A stretch of DNA of 64,000 nt from Salsipaludibacter sp963812245 (GCA_963812245.1 CAWEUK010000002.1:1798001-1862000), one strand, 5' to 3'; numbered from the stretch's first letter, positions 52,610 to 62,289 are shown. Made by a program: numbers and translations. The notes: generated from the letters alone by a model not told the origin.

Positions 52610-54586
52610 GTGACCGACAGCACGACGTCCCAGAACACCAACGACGATCACCGGACCGCCACGCCTGCCGAGGGCGGGGCGGACACCGCTGGTGGGTCGA
52701 ACTCGTCCTCCCGTCGCCGCCGCAGGGGCCGACGAGGCCGTGGGCGATCCGGCGATGCAACCCAGGGATCGGACTCCTCCGGCACCCCGCCCCGCAGCGG
52801 CCGGGGCCGCAGGAGCGGCACGTCGGGCGGCGGACGGCGCGGTCGCGCCGACACGCCCAGGACCGATGCGGACAGCACGACGGGATCCGATCCGGGCACG
52901 CAGGACAGCGAGCCCCGTGATCGTCGGGCTGACGAGGGCGGCGCCGGTGATGCGGACAAGGGCGATGCCGGCGGTCGCTCCGGCTCGTCTGCCACCCGCA
53001 GCACGGGTGGCAACAAGGGCAACGGCGATGGCAGTGGTGGCACCAAGGCCAGGACCGGCACCAAGGGCAAGCGCGGCAAGGGCGGCAAGGCGGGCAAGGG
53101 CGGGAACGGGAACAAGGGCGGCAGCAAGGGTGCCACCAACGGCAAGGGCGGCAAGGGCGGCGGAGGCAATGGTGACTCGCGGGGTGGCAGCACCCGCCTG
53201 GATGCACGCCGCAATCGCAGCAACGGACGCCGCAACGTCCAGGGGGTGTCCGAGGACGTGCGTCGCGCGTTGCGCGACGGCCCACCCAAGACGATGCTCG
53301 TGTCGGTCGACGACACCCGGACCCAGATCGCGGTGGTCGAGGATCGCACGCTCGTCGAGTACCACGTCACCGACAAGTCGGCCACGACGCTGGTCGGCAA
53401 CATCTACATGGCCCGGGTGCAGAACGTCCTGCCGGGCATGGAGGCCGCCTTCCTCGACATCGGTCGCGGCCGCAACGGTGTGCTCTACGCCGGCGAGGTG
53501 CTCTACGACGACCTCGACATCGAAGAAGGCGCCAGCCCTCGGATCGAGGACGCGCTGGCACCCGGCCAGAAGGTGCTGGTGCAGGTCACCAAGGATGCGA
53601 TGGGCACCAAGGGTCCCCGCCTGACGATGCAGTTGTCGCTGGCTGGGCGCTACACCGTGCTGGCGCCGAACTCGACGGTGTTCGGGATCTCACGCAAGCT
53701 GACCGACCGTGAACGCGATCGCCTGCGCAAGGCCATCAAGCAGGTCAAGCCGGCCGAGCACGGCGTGATCGTGCGAACCAACGCCGAGGACATTCCGGGT
53801 GAGCAGTTGGAGGCGGACCTGGCCCGACTGCTCAAGCGCTGGGAGCGCATCGACGAACGGGCTGCCACGGCGAAGGCACTGACGCCGGTCTACGAGGAGC
53901 CGCCGCTGCACGTCAAGGTGGTGCGTGACAGTTTCGGTGCCGACTACGAGGGCGCCATCATCGACGACCCCGAGGTCTACGACGCCGTCGCGGAGTACCT
54001 GGCGGAGGTCACTGCCGACGAGGCCGAGAAGGTGACGCTGTACGGGCCGGCGCGGTGGGAGCGCGAGCACCCCGATGCCGGCGCCGAGGTCGAGCGGCCA
54101 CGCTTCGCCCCGTTGTTCGACGCCTACAACGTCACCGACCAACTGCGCCAGGCGTTGTCGCGCAAGGTGTGGCTGCCCTCCGGGGGATACCTGATCATCG
54201 AGTCCACCGAGGCCATGAAGGTCATCGACGTCAACACCGGCAAGTACACCGGGTCCCGCAAGACCAGCCTCGAGGAGGTGGTGTTCAAGACCAACCTCGA
54301 AGCGGCCGAGGAGATCGTGCGGCAACTGCGCCTGCGAGACATGGGCGGGATCATCGTCATCGACTTCATCGACATGCTGCAGAAGGCCAACCAGGACCAG
54401 GTCGTGAGCAAGCTCAAGCACGAGTTGTTGCGCGACAAGACCAAGACCCGGGTGTCGGAGGTGTCACGCCTGGGGCTGGTGCAGATGACGCGCAAGAACG
54501 TCAGCCATGGCCTGCTCGAGTCCTTCGGGCACCGCTGCGAGCACTGCGACGGCACCGGCTGGACCACCGAGTTCGACCAGCGGTGA
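52610..54586 (+). CDS. rne: Ribonuclease E/G
   Basis: 658 residues. The first ~210 are disordered and rich in Gly, Lys, Arg, Asp and Ser (many G-K-G and G-G repeats), typical of actinobacterial RNase E with its extension at the N-terminus. The S1 domain (~230-310) includes MEAAFLDIGRGRNGVLYAGE. The DNase I-like catalytic core has TEAMKVIDVNTGKYTG (catalytic Asp, ~540) and GGIIVIDFIDM (second Asp, ~580). The zinc-link CEHCDGTG is near the end. It processes rRNA and starts mRNA decay. GTG 52610 is 17 bases after the DUF2344 stop. Confidence 0.93.
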   Translation: MTDSTTSQNTNDDHRTATPAEGGADTAGGSNSSSRRRRRGRRGRGRSGDATQGSDSSGTPPRSGRGRRSGTSGGGRRGRADTPRTDADSTTGSDPGTQDSEPRDRRADEGGAGDADKGDAGGRSGSSATRSTGGNKGNGDGSGGTKARTGTKGKRGKGGKAGKGGNGNKGGSKGATNGKGGKGGGGNGDSRGGSTRLDARRNRSNGRRNVQGVSEDVRRALRDGPPKTMLVSVDDTRTQIAVVEDRTLVEYHVTDKSATTLVGNIYMARVQNVLPGMEAAFLDIGRGRNGVLYAGEVLYDDLDIEEGASPRIEDALAPGQKVLVQVTKDAMGTKGPRLTMQLSLAGRYTVLAPNSTVFGISRKLTDRERDRLRKAIKQVKPAEHGVIVRTNAEDIPGEQLEADLARLLKRWERIDERAATAKALTPVYEEPPLHVKVVRDSFGADYEGAIIDDPEVYDAVAEYLAEVTADEAEKVTLYGPARWEREHPDAGAEVERPRFAPLFDAYNVTDQLRQALSRKVWLPSGGYLIIESTEAMKVIDVNTGKYTGSRKTSLEEVVFKTNLEAAEEIVRQLRLRDMGGIIVIDFIDMLQKANQDQVVSKLKHELLRDKTKTRVSEVSRLGLVQMTRKNVSHGLLESFGHRCEHCDGTGWTTEFDQR

Positions 54587-54677
54587 GCGAGTCCGTCCAT
54601 CGCTGACCGAGTTCGGACGCAACCAGTCTCGCCAGCCCGACGTCGTAGGACCAAGGGTGGACGAGTTGGGAGCGACC

Positions 54678-55559
54678 ATGCGATCGTGGCGACGGGCGGG
54701 CGCACTGGCAGCGGCCGTGGTGGCCATCGCCGGGTGCCAGGCGGCCGAGGACATGATGGCGCGCGGCGGCGATGGTGACCAGCCGCCGCCGGTGACGATC
54801 CGCTGGGACGACGAGTCGACCGAACTGCAACCGTGGACGTACTGTTTCGCCACCACGTGTGCCGACGGGATGCCGCCACGTCCCCCCTTCGACATCGGTG
54901 AGTCCGAGCAGGTCGTGGTCGACTTCCCCCTCGGTGGCTGGACGTTCACGGCCGAGTTCGAGGAAGTGGGTGCGAACTGTCCGCGTGTGCACACCGGTGT
55001 GGACCTCGGGTCCGATGGCGACGGCGGCCTGGTCCTGGCGCCAGTGGGCGAGGCCGGAACCTGGGATGTGACCCTGGTGGGCCGAGCCGATGGCGAAGAC
55101 CTGTTCGTCAGCTTTCGCTGGACCACGCCGTCGGATGGTCCCGTGGATGCCCCGCAGGCCCGTGTCGCCGTGTTGGCCGACCACGACGGGCAGCTCGACA
55201 GCTACGGGGTCGAACTGGAGTTGGCCAACCTGGCCGAGACCCCCGTCGACGCCACTGCCACCGTGACGGTCAGTGATGGCAACGGGCGCGAGCTCGCGCG
55301 CATCGAACCGCGACGCCCGGGCGCCGCCGGCGAGTGTCTCCGGGCGGGCTGGGTGTACTGGGAGGCTGCCAGTGCCGGTCGCTCCTCGACGGACTGGGCC
55401 TCGATTCCGATGGATGCCGGCCCCTTCAGCTATGTGGTGGAGGTGCGCCTGGACGGGATGGAACACGTCGCCAGCGCCCGGTGGCCGATCGATGAACTTC
55501 CCGACAACGCGCCGTCGGTGCCACTCGAGTTCAGTCCACCACTGCCGGGGCAGTCCTGA
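54678..55559 (+). CDS. Secreted lipoprotein of unknown function
   Basis: 293 residues. Signal peptide RSWRRAGALAAAVVAIAGC ends in the lipobox I-A-G-C with Cys 19 as the lipidation site, a substrate for LspA. The mature part looks beta-rich, with two Ig-like or CARDB-like stretches (VTIRWDDESTELQPWTYCF; LDSYGVELELANLAETPVDA). Paired cysteines (CFATTCADG) may form a disulphide. No enzymatic motif is seen. ATG 54678 is 91 bases after rne; it precedes the ABC exporter genes by 64 bases and may belong with them. Confidence 0.8.
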   Translation: MRSWRRAGALAAAVVAIAGCQAAEDMMARGGDGDQPPPVTIRWDDESTELQPWTYCFATTCADGMPPRPPFDIGESEQVVVDFPLGGWTFTAEFEEVGANCPRVHTGVDLGSDGDGGLVLAPVGEAGTWDVTLVGRADGEDLFVSFRWTTPSDGPVDAPQARVAVLADHDGQLDSYGVELELANLAETPVDATATVTVSDGNGRELARIEPRRPGAAGECLRAGWVYWEAASAGRSSTDWASIPMDAGPFSYVVEVRLDGMEHVASARWPIDELPDNAPSVPLEFSPPLPGQS

Positions 55560-55623
55560 CCCAGGCAGCAAGGGCGACCGTGGCTGCGCTGTCGATACCG
55601 TGGCCGCTCGTGTCCGACCCCGC

Positions 55624-57543
55624 ATGGCCACAGGATCCCGCGTGTCAACCCCGCAGCAATCGGCTCGTTCCTCCTCGATGGGGGACGGCCTCGCGTTGAT
55701 CGTGCGGCAACTGCGTCGGGCGCCGCAGGGATTCACGGTCGGTGGTGTCGGCGCCGTGCTGTACGGGGTCATGACGGTGGTGTCGTCGCTGGTCCTCGGC
55801 GGCCTGACCGACCGGGTGCTGGTTGCCGACGATGCCGGCAGGATCCGCGCTGCCTGGGTGGCCGCGGGCGTGTTCATGGCGGTGGCACTGGCCAAGGCGG
55901 TGGGCGTGGTCGGGCGTCGCTACGGCGCCTACATGTCGCAGTACATGCTCCAGGCGAAGGATCGGCGCGCCGTGACGCGCCGCTACCTGGCCCTGGGACT
56001 GCCGTGGCATCGTCGCCATGCGGCCGGGACCCTGCTGTCCAACGCGTCATCGGACGTGGAGACCGCGGCGTTCGTTGCGGCGCCGTTGCCGATGGCGCTG
56101 GCGGCCGTGGTGATGCTGGTCGTGACCGCGGTCCTGCTGGTGCTCAAGGACCCGTTCCTCGCAGCTGTCGGCTTCGTGGTGGGTCCGCTCATCGGCGTCG
56201 CCAACTTCTTCTTCTCGCGCCGTATGCGGGCGGCCGCGGGGCAGGCCCAGTCGACCCGGGGCGACGTCGCCGAGGTCGCCCACGAGTCCTTCGACGCCGC
56301 GTTGGTGGTCAAGACGCTGGGTCGCGAGCCGGCCGAGATCGCCCGGTTCGACGACGAGACAGGTCGCCTGCGCGACCACCTGATCGTGCTTGCCCGGCTC
56401 CGGGCGCTGTTCGATCCCGTGGTCCAGGCCCTGCCCAACCTCGGGATCCTCGCCGTCGTGGCCGTGGGTGCGTGGCGGGTCGACCTGGGCGAACTGACCG
56501 CGGGGGACCTCGTCACCTTCGCCTACCTGTTCCGGCTCGTGGCCATGCCCATGCGTGTGTTCGGATGGCTGCTGGGCAACCTGCCGCAGGCGGTGGCCGG
56601 ATACCAGCGTGTGGATCGGGTGCTCACGGCCGACGAGGACATGGTCTACGGCACTGCACGGGTGCCGGGAACTGGGCCGGTGTCGGCCTCGGCCCACGAG
56701 ATGACCTTCGAGCACCCGGCCTCCTCGCGTGACGACCTGGCGGACGTGGGTGCCACGAATCCCGCCACGCCGGTCGGCCGGGCCTCGCCGGAAGCCGACC
56801 AGGCACACGTCGGTCTCGATCCCGCCGCGACTGCGCGCGGCGTCGTCGATGTCGATCTGGCGGTCGGTGCCGGCCGCACCGTGGCGATCGTGGGCGCGAC
56901 CGGCTCCGGCAAGTCCACGTTGGCCTCCCTGCTCGTCCGACTGGTCGATCCCGACCAGGGCGTCGTGGAAGTCGACGACGTCGACCTGCGCGACCTGGAT
57001 CGCGACGTCGTGGCGGACACGGCCACGCTGGTGTTCCAGGAGGCCTTCCTGTTCGATGCGTCCATCCACGACAACATCACCCTGGGTCGCGACTTCACCG
57101 ACGAGGAGGTGCGTCGCGCCGCCAGCCTGGCCCGCATCGACGACTTCGTCGCCGGACTGGAGGATGGCTGGGACACCGTCGTGGGGGAGCGGGGTGCCAG
57201 CCTGTCGGGCGGGCAGCGCCAGCGCATCGCCCTGGCCCGCGCGCTCGTGCGCCGGCCCCGCCTGCTCGTGCTCGACGATGCGACATCGGCAGTCGACCCG
57301 ACCGTGGAGCAGGAGATCCTGACCGGGATGGCGGCGGCCGACCTCGCCACGACCGTGGTCGTGGTGGCCTACCGGCGCGGGTCGATCGCCCTGGCCGACG
57401 AGGTGTTGTTCATGCAGGCCGGCCACGTGGTCGATCGCGGCACCCATGCCGGCCTGATGGCGAGCAACCCGGACTACTCGAGCCTGGTGGCGGCCTACGA
57501 ACACGATCGTGATGCCCGGGCAGTCGCGGGAGGTCGGCCATGA
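55624..57543 (+). CDS. ABC exporter subunit with degenerate ATP site
   Basis: 639 residues: six-helix membrane domain (~20-325), a linker of ~75 residues longer than usual (~330-400, Ala/Asp/Pro-rich), and an ATPase domain. Walker A is VGATGSGKSTLAS (~424) and the signature LSGGQRQRIALARAL (~533) is canonical. The catalytic Glu after Walker B is Asp (LVLDDATSAVD) and the H-loop His is replaced (VVVAYRRGS). This is the pattern of the non-hydrolysing partner in heterodimeric exporters. The start is uncertain (ATG 55624, GTG 55642 or ATG 55678). Overlaps the second subunit by four bases. Substrate unknown. Confidence 0.85.
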   Translation: MATGSRVSTPQQSARSSSMGDGLALIVRQLRRAPQGFTVGGVGAVLYGVMTVVSSLVLGGLTDRVLVADDAGRIRAAWVAAGVFMAVALAKAVGVVGRRYGAYMSQYMLQAKDRRAVTRRYLALGLPWHRRHAAGTLLSNASSDVETAAFVAAPLPMALAAVVMLVVTAVLLVLKDPFLAAVGFVVGPLIGVANFFFSRRMRAAAGQAQSTRGDVAEVAHESFDAALVVKTLGREPAEIARFDDETGRLRDHLIVLARLRALFDPVVQALPNLGILAVVAVGAWRVDLGELTAGDLVTFAYLFRLVAMPMRVFGWLLGNLPQAVAGYQRVDRVLTADEDMVYGTARVPGTGPVSASAHEMTFEHPASSRDDLADVGATNPATPVGRASPEADQAHVGLDPAATARGVVDVDLAVGAGRTVAIVGATGSGKSTLASLLVRLVDPDQGVVEVDDVDLRDLDRDVVADTATLVFQEAFLFDASIHDNITLGRDFTDEEVRRAASLARIDDFVAGLEDGWDTVVGERGASLSGGQRQRIALARALVRRPRLLVLDDATSAVDPTVEQEILTGMAAADLATTVVVVAYRRGSIALADEVLFMQAGHVVDRGTHAGLMASNPDYSSLVAAYEHDRDARAVAGGRP

Positions 57544-59357
57544 GCGTCGCCACCGCTCCTGCCGAGCGCGCCCGCCCCGTCGACGATGGCCCCATGACGA
57601 CGGTGCGGCGCGGCCTGCGACTGTCGCCCGAACTGCGCCATGGCCTGGGCGTGACCGTGATCCTGGCACTGGTGTCGACCGTCGGCCGCGTCGTCGTGCC
57701 CATCGTCGTCCAGCAGACGATCGACCGTGGCGTGCCGGTGGGCGAGCCCGTCGACCTGCCGCTGGTGTTCCGACTGGCCGGGATCGGCGCCATTGCCGTG
57801 CTGGTGACCGCCGTGACGTCCGGGGTCATGAACATCCGCCTGGCCACGGCGGTGGAGACCGCGCTGGCCAACCTGCGCGTGCGCACCTTCGGGCACATCC
57901 ACGACCTGTCGATGCTGCACCAGGCAAGCGAGCACCGTGGGAACCTGGTGGCGCGGGTCACCTCCGACATCGACGAGATCTCGCGCTTCATGAACTGGGG
58001 CGGCCTCAACCTGTTGACGGCAACCAGCCAGTTGATCGTGACCGGCACCGTCATGTTCGTCTACTCGTGGCGACTCACCGTGGTCGTGCTGATCCTGTTC
58101 GTCCCCTTCGTCGTCGCGGCACGCATGTTCCAGCAGCGCCTCACCGTTGCCTACGCCCTGGTGCGTGAGCGTGTCGGCATCATGCTGGGGCGCCTTGCCG
58201 AGGCCATCGTGGGTGCCCCGGTCATCCGTGCCTACGGCGTCGAACCCGACATCCAGGACGGACTCGACGAGGCGATCGAGGGGCATCGCCGGGCGTCGTT
58301 GCGCGCGGGTGGACTGTCGGCGGCCTTCTCGGGTGCCAGCGAGATCCTGTCCGGTGCCGCCACCGCTGCGGTCATCGTGGCCGGCGCCATCTTCATGGTC
58401 GCGGGGTGGGACACCGCCGGGACCGTCGTTGCGATGCTCTTCCTGGTCCAACTGTTCGTCGAGCCCGTGCAGATCGCGGCCGAGACCATCAACGAGGGGC
58501 AGACCGCCGTGGCCGGCTGGCGGCGCGTGCTCGACGTGCTCGACATCGCCCCCGACGTGGCCGATCCCGGCGGCGCCGGCCAGCGGCTGCGCGACGCCCC
58601 GATCGGTGCCGTGTTCGCCGGGGTGGCGTTCCGCTATCCGCGCTCGGGTGAGGCAGCCGTGGATGCGTCCGGACCCAGCGTCCTGCAGGACATCGACGTG
58701 ACGATCCCGCCCCTGCAACAGCTGGCGGTGGTGGGCGAGACCGGGTCGGGCAAGACCACGTTCGCCAAGCTGCTCACTCGCCTGATGGACCCGTCGGAGG
58801 GCGAGGTCCGGGTGCAGGGGCTGAAGCTGGACACCATCGTCTTCGACTCCCTGCGTCGTCATGTCGTGATGGTGCCCCAGGACGGCATCCTGTTCGCCGG
58901 CACCGTGCGCGACAACCTGCGCCAGGGGCGGCCCGAAGCCAGCACGCAGGAGTTGTGGCAGGCGCTGGAGGAGTTGGGGCTGCAGGACTGGGTCACCGGG
59001 CTGCCCGATGGCCTCGACCAGCCCGTGGGCGACCGCGGTGGTGCCCTGTCGGCAGGTGAACGACAGCTGGTGGCGCTGGCGCGCGCCCATCTCGCCGATC
59101 CCCAGTTGCTGGTGCTCGACGAGGCCACGTCGGCGGTCGACCCGGCCACGGAGGTGCGGCTGCGACGCGCCCTGGAGGGGGTGACGGCGGGTCGGACCAC
59201 CGTCACGATCGCGCACCGCCTGTCGACCGCGCAGGCGGCCGAGCGCATCCTGGTGTTCGATGACGGACGCATCGTCGAGGACGGCCACCACGACGAGCTC
59301 GTGGCGGCCGGTGGCATCTACTCGCGTCTGTTCGCGTCGTGGGAGTCCACCACCTGA
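57540..59357 (+). CDS. ABC exporter subunit with canonical ATP site
   Basis: 605 residues: six-helix membrane domain (~25-330) and ATPase domain. Walker A VGETGSGKTTFAK (~400), Walker B with catalytic Glu LLVLDEATSAVDPATE (~520) and H-loop TIAHRLST (~558) are canonical. The signature is LSAGERQLVAL, a deviation from LSGGQ. In a heterodimer this gives one good site (its own Walker motifs with LSGGQ of the partner) and one poor site, consistent with the partner's lost residues. ATG 57540 overlaps the first subunit. Such exporters move lipids, peptides or drugs; nothing here defines which. Confidence 0.9.
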   Translation: MSVATAPAERARPVDDGPMTTVRRGLRLSPELRHGLGVTVILALVSTVGRVVVPIVVQQTIDRGVPVGEPVDLPLVFRLAGIGAIAVLVTAVTSGVMNIRLATAVETALANLRVRTFGHIHDLSMLHQASEHRGNLVARVTSDIDEISRFMNWGGLNLLTATSQLIVTGTVMFVYSWRLTVVVLILFVPFVVAARMFQQRLTVAYALVRERVGIMLGRLAEAIVGAPVIRAYGVEPDIQDGLDEAIEGHRRASLRAGGLSAAFSGASEILSGAATAAVIVAGAIFMVAGWDTAGTVVAMLFLVQLFVEPVQIAAETINEGQTAVAGWRRVLDVLDIAPDVADPGGAGQRLRDAPIGAVFAGVAFRYPRSGEAAVDASGPSVLQDIDVTIPPLQQLAVVGETGSGKTTFAKLLTRLMDPSEGEVRVQGLKLDTIVFDSLRRHVVMVPQDGILFAGTVRDNLRQGRPEASTQELWQALEELGLQDWVTGLPDGLDQPVGDRGGALSAGERQLVALARAHLADPQLLVLDEATSAVDPATEVRLRRALEGVTAGRTTVTIAHRLSTAQAAERILVFDDGRIVEDGHHDELVAAGGIYSRLFASWESTT

Positions 59358-59360
59358 CCC

Positions 59361-59393
59361 GGCACGAGTCCCGCACGAGTCCCGCACGAGTCC
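59361..59393. repeat. 11-bp tandem repeat downstream of the ABC genes
   Basis: GGCACGAGTCC followed by two CGCACGAGTCC units. They lie in the 200-base gap before the aldehyde dehydrogenase gene and are followed by short GGCACCC variants. A separate 14-bp unit, CCCCGTCCGTTCAC, is duplicated at 59486-59513 in the same gap. Confidence 0.85.
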
Positions 59394-59445
59394 GGCACCC
59401 GGCACCCCGGCACCCGGCATGGGCCCGGCCGGATCGTTGCGGCAA

Positions 59446-59451
59446 TAGGCT
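59446..59451 (+). promoter_or_regulatory. Candidate -10 element of the aldehyde dehydrogenase gene
   Basis: TAGGCT within AATAGGCTGG, 106 bases before the ATG at 59558. Shares the TAGGCTGG core with 29631 and 49666. No -35 seen. Confidence 0.4.
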
Positions 59452-59557
59452 GGACCACCACCCGTGAGGGGCCGTCCCGCATCGGCCCCGTCCGTTCACC
59501 CCCGTCCGTTCACCCCCGGCACCGGCATGGCTGCCCCGATCAGCAAGGTCATTGCAC

Positions 59558-61306
59558 ATGGACAGCGGAACTCCGCCATTTCCCACGAAGGCGACCGAAC
59601 AGGCCCATTCGATCGAGGAGGTCGACGACGCCGTGGCCCGTGTCAGGGGAGCGGCGCCGGGTTGGGCCATCGCGCCGCTGGCGGTGCGCATCGACCTGCT
59701 CGAGCGCGCCATGGCCGACACCCTGGACGCCGCCGGGGAATGGGCGACCACTGCGCAGGTCGCCAAGGGCATCTCGCGGGGGCAGCGGTCAGCCTCCGAG
59801 GACTGGTTCTCCGGGCCCGCGATGGTGGCGCGCAACTTGCGACTGCTGCGCGACACCCTGCGCGACATCCAGCACGTGGGCTCGCCGCAACCCACCTCCA
59901 TCACCACCCGCGCCGCCGATGGCCGGACCGTCGTGCGTGCCTATCCCGTCGACCCCATGGACCAGGTGTTCCTCCCCGGCGTCACCGGTGACATCGTGAT
60001 GCGCGAGGGAGTGACCCCCGATGACGTGCGTGACCGCATGGGGGAGTTCCTGCGTCCCGGCGGGCCCAACCACGGCGGCGAGGTCGCCGTGGTGCTCGGA
60101 GCCGGCAATGTCTCGTCGATCCCGCCGATGGACGTGTTGACCCAGTTGTTCCAGCACGGTCGCACCGTGGTGTTGAAGATGAACCCCGCCAACGAGGTGC
60201 TGACACCCGCCATCGAACGTGCCATGGCCGCCTTCATCGACCATGACCTCCTGCGGATCGTGCGCGGCGGCGCCCGGGTGGGGACGCACCTGACCTCGCA
60301 CGAGCACGTGGACGCGATCCACGTCACCGGCTCCGACAAGACCCACGACGCGATCGTGTTCGGGACGGGGGAGGAGGGCGCACGACGCAAGGCGGCCGAC
60401 GACCCGGTGCAGGACAAGGAATTCACGTCCGAACTGGGCAACGTGTCACCGGTCATCGTCGTGCCGGGGCCCTGGAGCGCCGATGACATCGCCTTCCACG
60501 GCACCAGCATCGCCAGCATGCTGGTCAACAATGCCGGCTTCAACTGCATCGCCGCTCGGGTGCTCGTGACCCATGCGCAGTGGAACCGACGACAGGCCCT
60601 GTTGGACGCGGTGCGTGACTCGCTGGACGAGGCCGAGGACCGGGTGGCCTGGTACCCCGGTGCGGCCGACCGCTGGGAGCGGTTCGTGACCGCCCATCCG
60701 GAGGCCGAGCAGTTCGGCGGTGACCTGCCCGGGTCGCTGCCATTCACCCTGATTCCGGACCTCGACGCCGGCAACACCGACGACATCGCCTTCACGACCG
60801 AGGCGTTCTGTGGTGTGTTCGGCGAAGTGGGACTGGCCGCGCCGCGATCGGTGCCCGACTTCGTCGACCAGGCCGTGGACTTCGTCAACGACACGCTGTG
60901 GGGGACCCTGTCGGCATCCATCATCGTCCACCCCAGGTCACTGGAGGACCCAGCGGTTGCGGCCGCGGTGGAACGGGCGCTCGATCGACTGGAATACGGA
61001 TCGGTGGTGGTCAACCACTGGTCGGGGATCACGTACGGCACCGTGTCGCTGCCCTGGGGCGGTGCGCCGGGCCAGGCCCGCAGCGACATCCAGTCGGGCC
61101 GCGGGTTCGTCCACAACACCTACCTGGTTCCCGACGACCTGATCGACAAGGCCGTGTTGCGAGGGCCGTTCCGGGTGCCGACCACGCCGGCGCTGTCACA
61201 CGTCAACCAGCGAGGCGAGGACATCGCCCGGGCGCTGACCGAGTTCGAGGCGACCCGCAACAAGTCCGTCCTGCCGCGACTGGCATGGGCCAGCCTGCGC
61301 GGCTGA
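59558..61306 (+). CDS. Aldehyde dehydrogenase superfamily protein, divergent
   Basis: 582 residues, longer than the usual ~480-500. The Rossmann part has VAVVLGAGNVSSIPPMDVLT (~183-202) and VVLKMNPANEVLTP (~207). The general-base Glu lies in FTSELGNVSPVIV (~290) and the nucleophile Cys in NNAGFNCIAARVLV (~330), so both catalytic residues are kept. FTTEAFCGVFGEV and VVNHWSGITYGTVSLPWGG follow. The extra length lies near the N-terminus (~90-180) and in the middle. Substrate unknown. ATG 59558 is chosen because AAGGT lies 8 bases upstream. Convergent with the next gene. Confidence 0.85.
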   Translation: MDSGTPPFPTKATEQAHSIEEVDDAVARVRGAAPGWAIAPLAVRIDLLERAMADTLDAAGEWATTAQVAKGISRGQRSASEDWFSGPAMVARNLRLLRDTLRDIQHVGSPQPTSITTRAADGRTVVRAYPVDPMDQVFLPGVTGDIVMREGVTPDDVRDRMGEFLRPGGPNHGGEVAVVLGAGNVSSIPPMDVLTQLFQHGRTVVLKMNPANEVLTPAIERAMAAFIDHDLLRIVRGGARVGTHLTSHEHVDAIHVTGSDKTHDAIVFGTGEEGARRKAADDPVQDKEFTSELGNVSPVIVVPGPWSADDIAFHGTSIASMLVNNAGFNCIAARVLVTHAQWNRRQALLDAVRDSLDEAEDRVAWYPGAADRWERFVTAHPEAEQFGGDLPGSLPFTLIPDLDAGNTDDIAFTTEAFCGVFGEVGLAAPRSVPDFVDQAVDFVNDTLWGTLSASIIVHPRSLEDPAVAAAVERALDRLEYGSVVVNHWSGITYGTVSLPWGGAPGQARSDIQSGRGFVHNTYLVPDDLIDKAVLRGPFRVPTTPALSHVNQRGEDIARALTEFEATRNKSVLPRLAWASLRG

Positions 61307-61359
61307 CCGGGGACGACGACCGCGTCGATCCCCCCGCGACCGTGGGAGTGACCCGCGAG

Positions 61360-62289
61360 TCAGGCGCGCTCGATCGGTGCGCCATCGATGGCACGCACGA
61401 GCCAGGTCCCCGGATCCTTGGGGGCACCGCCACACGATGTCGGTCGCGGTGGCAACGAGCCTCGTTCGACCTCCACGAGGTGGTTGCCGGCAGGGCTGCT
61501 GACGGTCACGACCACTCGCCCCTCGCCGGTCGCGACGCCGTCAACGCGCACGTCGTCGAGTCCGGCCAGGTCATCGCGCTGCCGCACGGCCACCTCGGCT
61601 GCCTGGGCGGGTCGGCTCAGTCGGGCATTGCCGCGATAGGTCGCGAGCGGGATTCGTCCGGCCGTCACCGCAGCGGCGAACTGCGCCGCGTCCACCACGC
61701 GGCCGTGCACGCCACCGTCGGGAAAGGTCAGCACGCTGGCGGCGAAACGGTGGCCACCGGTGTGCGAGGTCTCCCACACCGCGTCGGGCAGCCGCGCAGC
61801 CAGTGCCAGGGCCAGTGGCCGGCCCCACAGCGCGCAGCAGGCATCCCGTTTGGCATGCGTGCACACCGCGATCATCGGCTCGGTGACCCGGTCCCAGCCC
61901 GGCGGCGGCGTGGCCGCGGACACCAACGCCACGTCCAACTCGGCGATGTCGTGGACCGCCATCGACGTCGCCGCCATCCACCCCGCGGTCAGGTTCGCCA
62001 GCATCACCGTGCGGGTCGCCGTGCGGGTGCGGTCGACCCGGCGCAGCGCCTGGTGGCGGACGTCGTGGATGGCGACCTGGTCGGTGAGGTGGGCGCGCAC
62101 GGGGGGTGGCAGGCCACCGTCCGCCAGGCCGTCGCGACCCCATGGTCCGGGATCCTCCACCAGCAGCCATCGCGGCGCGTGGGGGCCGGTTCCGGCCAGG
62201 GGCTCGTCGTCGAGGCCCAGCAGCGCACACCGCTCCGGTGTGTCGTCGGGGCTGGCGGATGGGCGGGGGGCCGGGGTCGCGGTGGCCAC
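61360..62289 (-). CDS. Sucrase/ferredoxin-like family protein
   Basis: 309 residues. The C-terminal thioredoxin-like ferredoxin domain carries the family block CTHAKRDACCALWGRPLALA (~180-199) followed by WETSHTGGHRFAASVLTFPD (~212-231). The Cys and His residues would bind a 2Fe-2S cluster. The N-terminal half has RWLLVEDPGPWGRDGL, typical of these proteins. GTG 62289 is preferred because GAGGAA precedes it and TAGGAT (62321-62326) would serve as the -10; an ATG at 62322 overlaps that -10. The role of the family in actinobacteria is not established. Confidence 0.85.
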   Translation of the reverse strand: MATATPAPRPSASPDDTPERCALLGLDDEPLAGTGPHAPRWLLVEDPGPWGRDGLADGGLPPPVRAHLTDQVAIHDVRHQALRRVDRTRTATRTVMLANLTAGWMAATSMAVHDIAELDVALVSAATPPPGWDRVTEPMIAVCTHAKRDACCALWGRPLALALAARLPDAVWETSHTGGHRFAASVLTFPDGGVHGRVVDAAQFAAAVTAGRIPLATYRGNARLSRPAQAAEVAVRQRDDLAGLDDVRVDGVATGEGRVVVTVSSPAGNHLVEVERGSLPPRPTSCGGAPKDPGTWLVRAIDGAPIERA

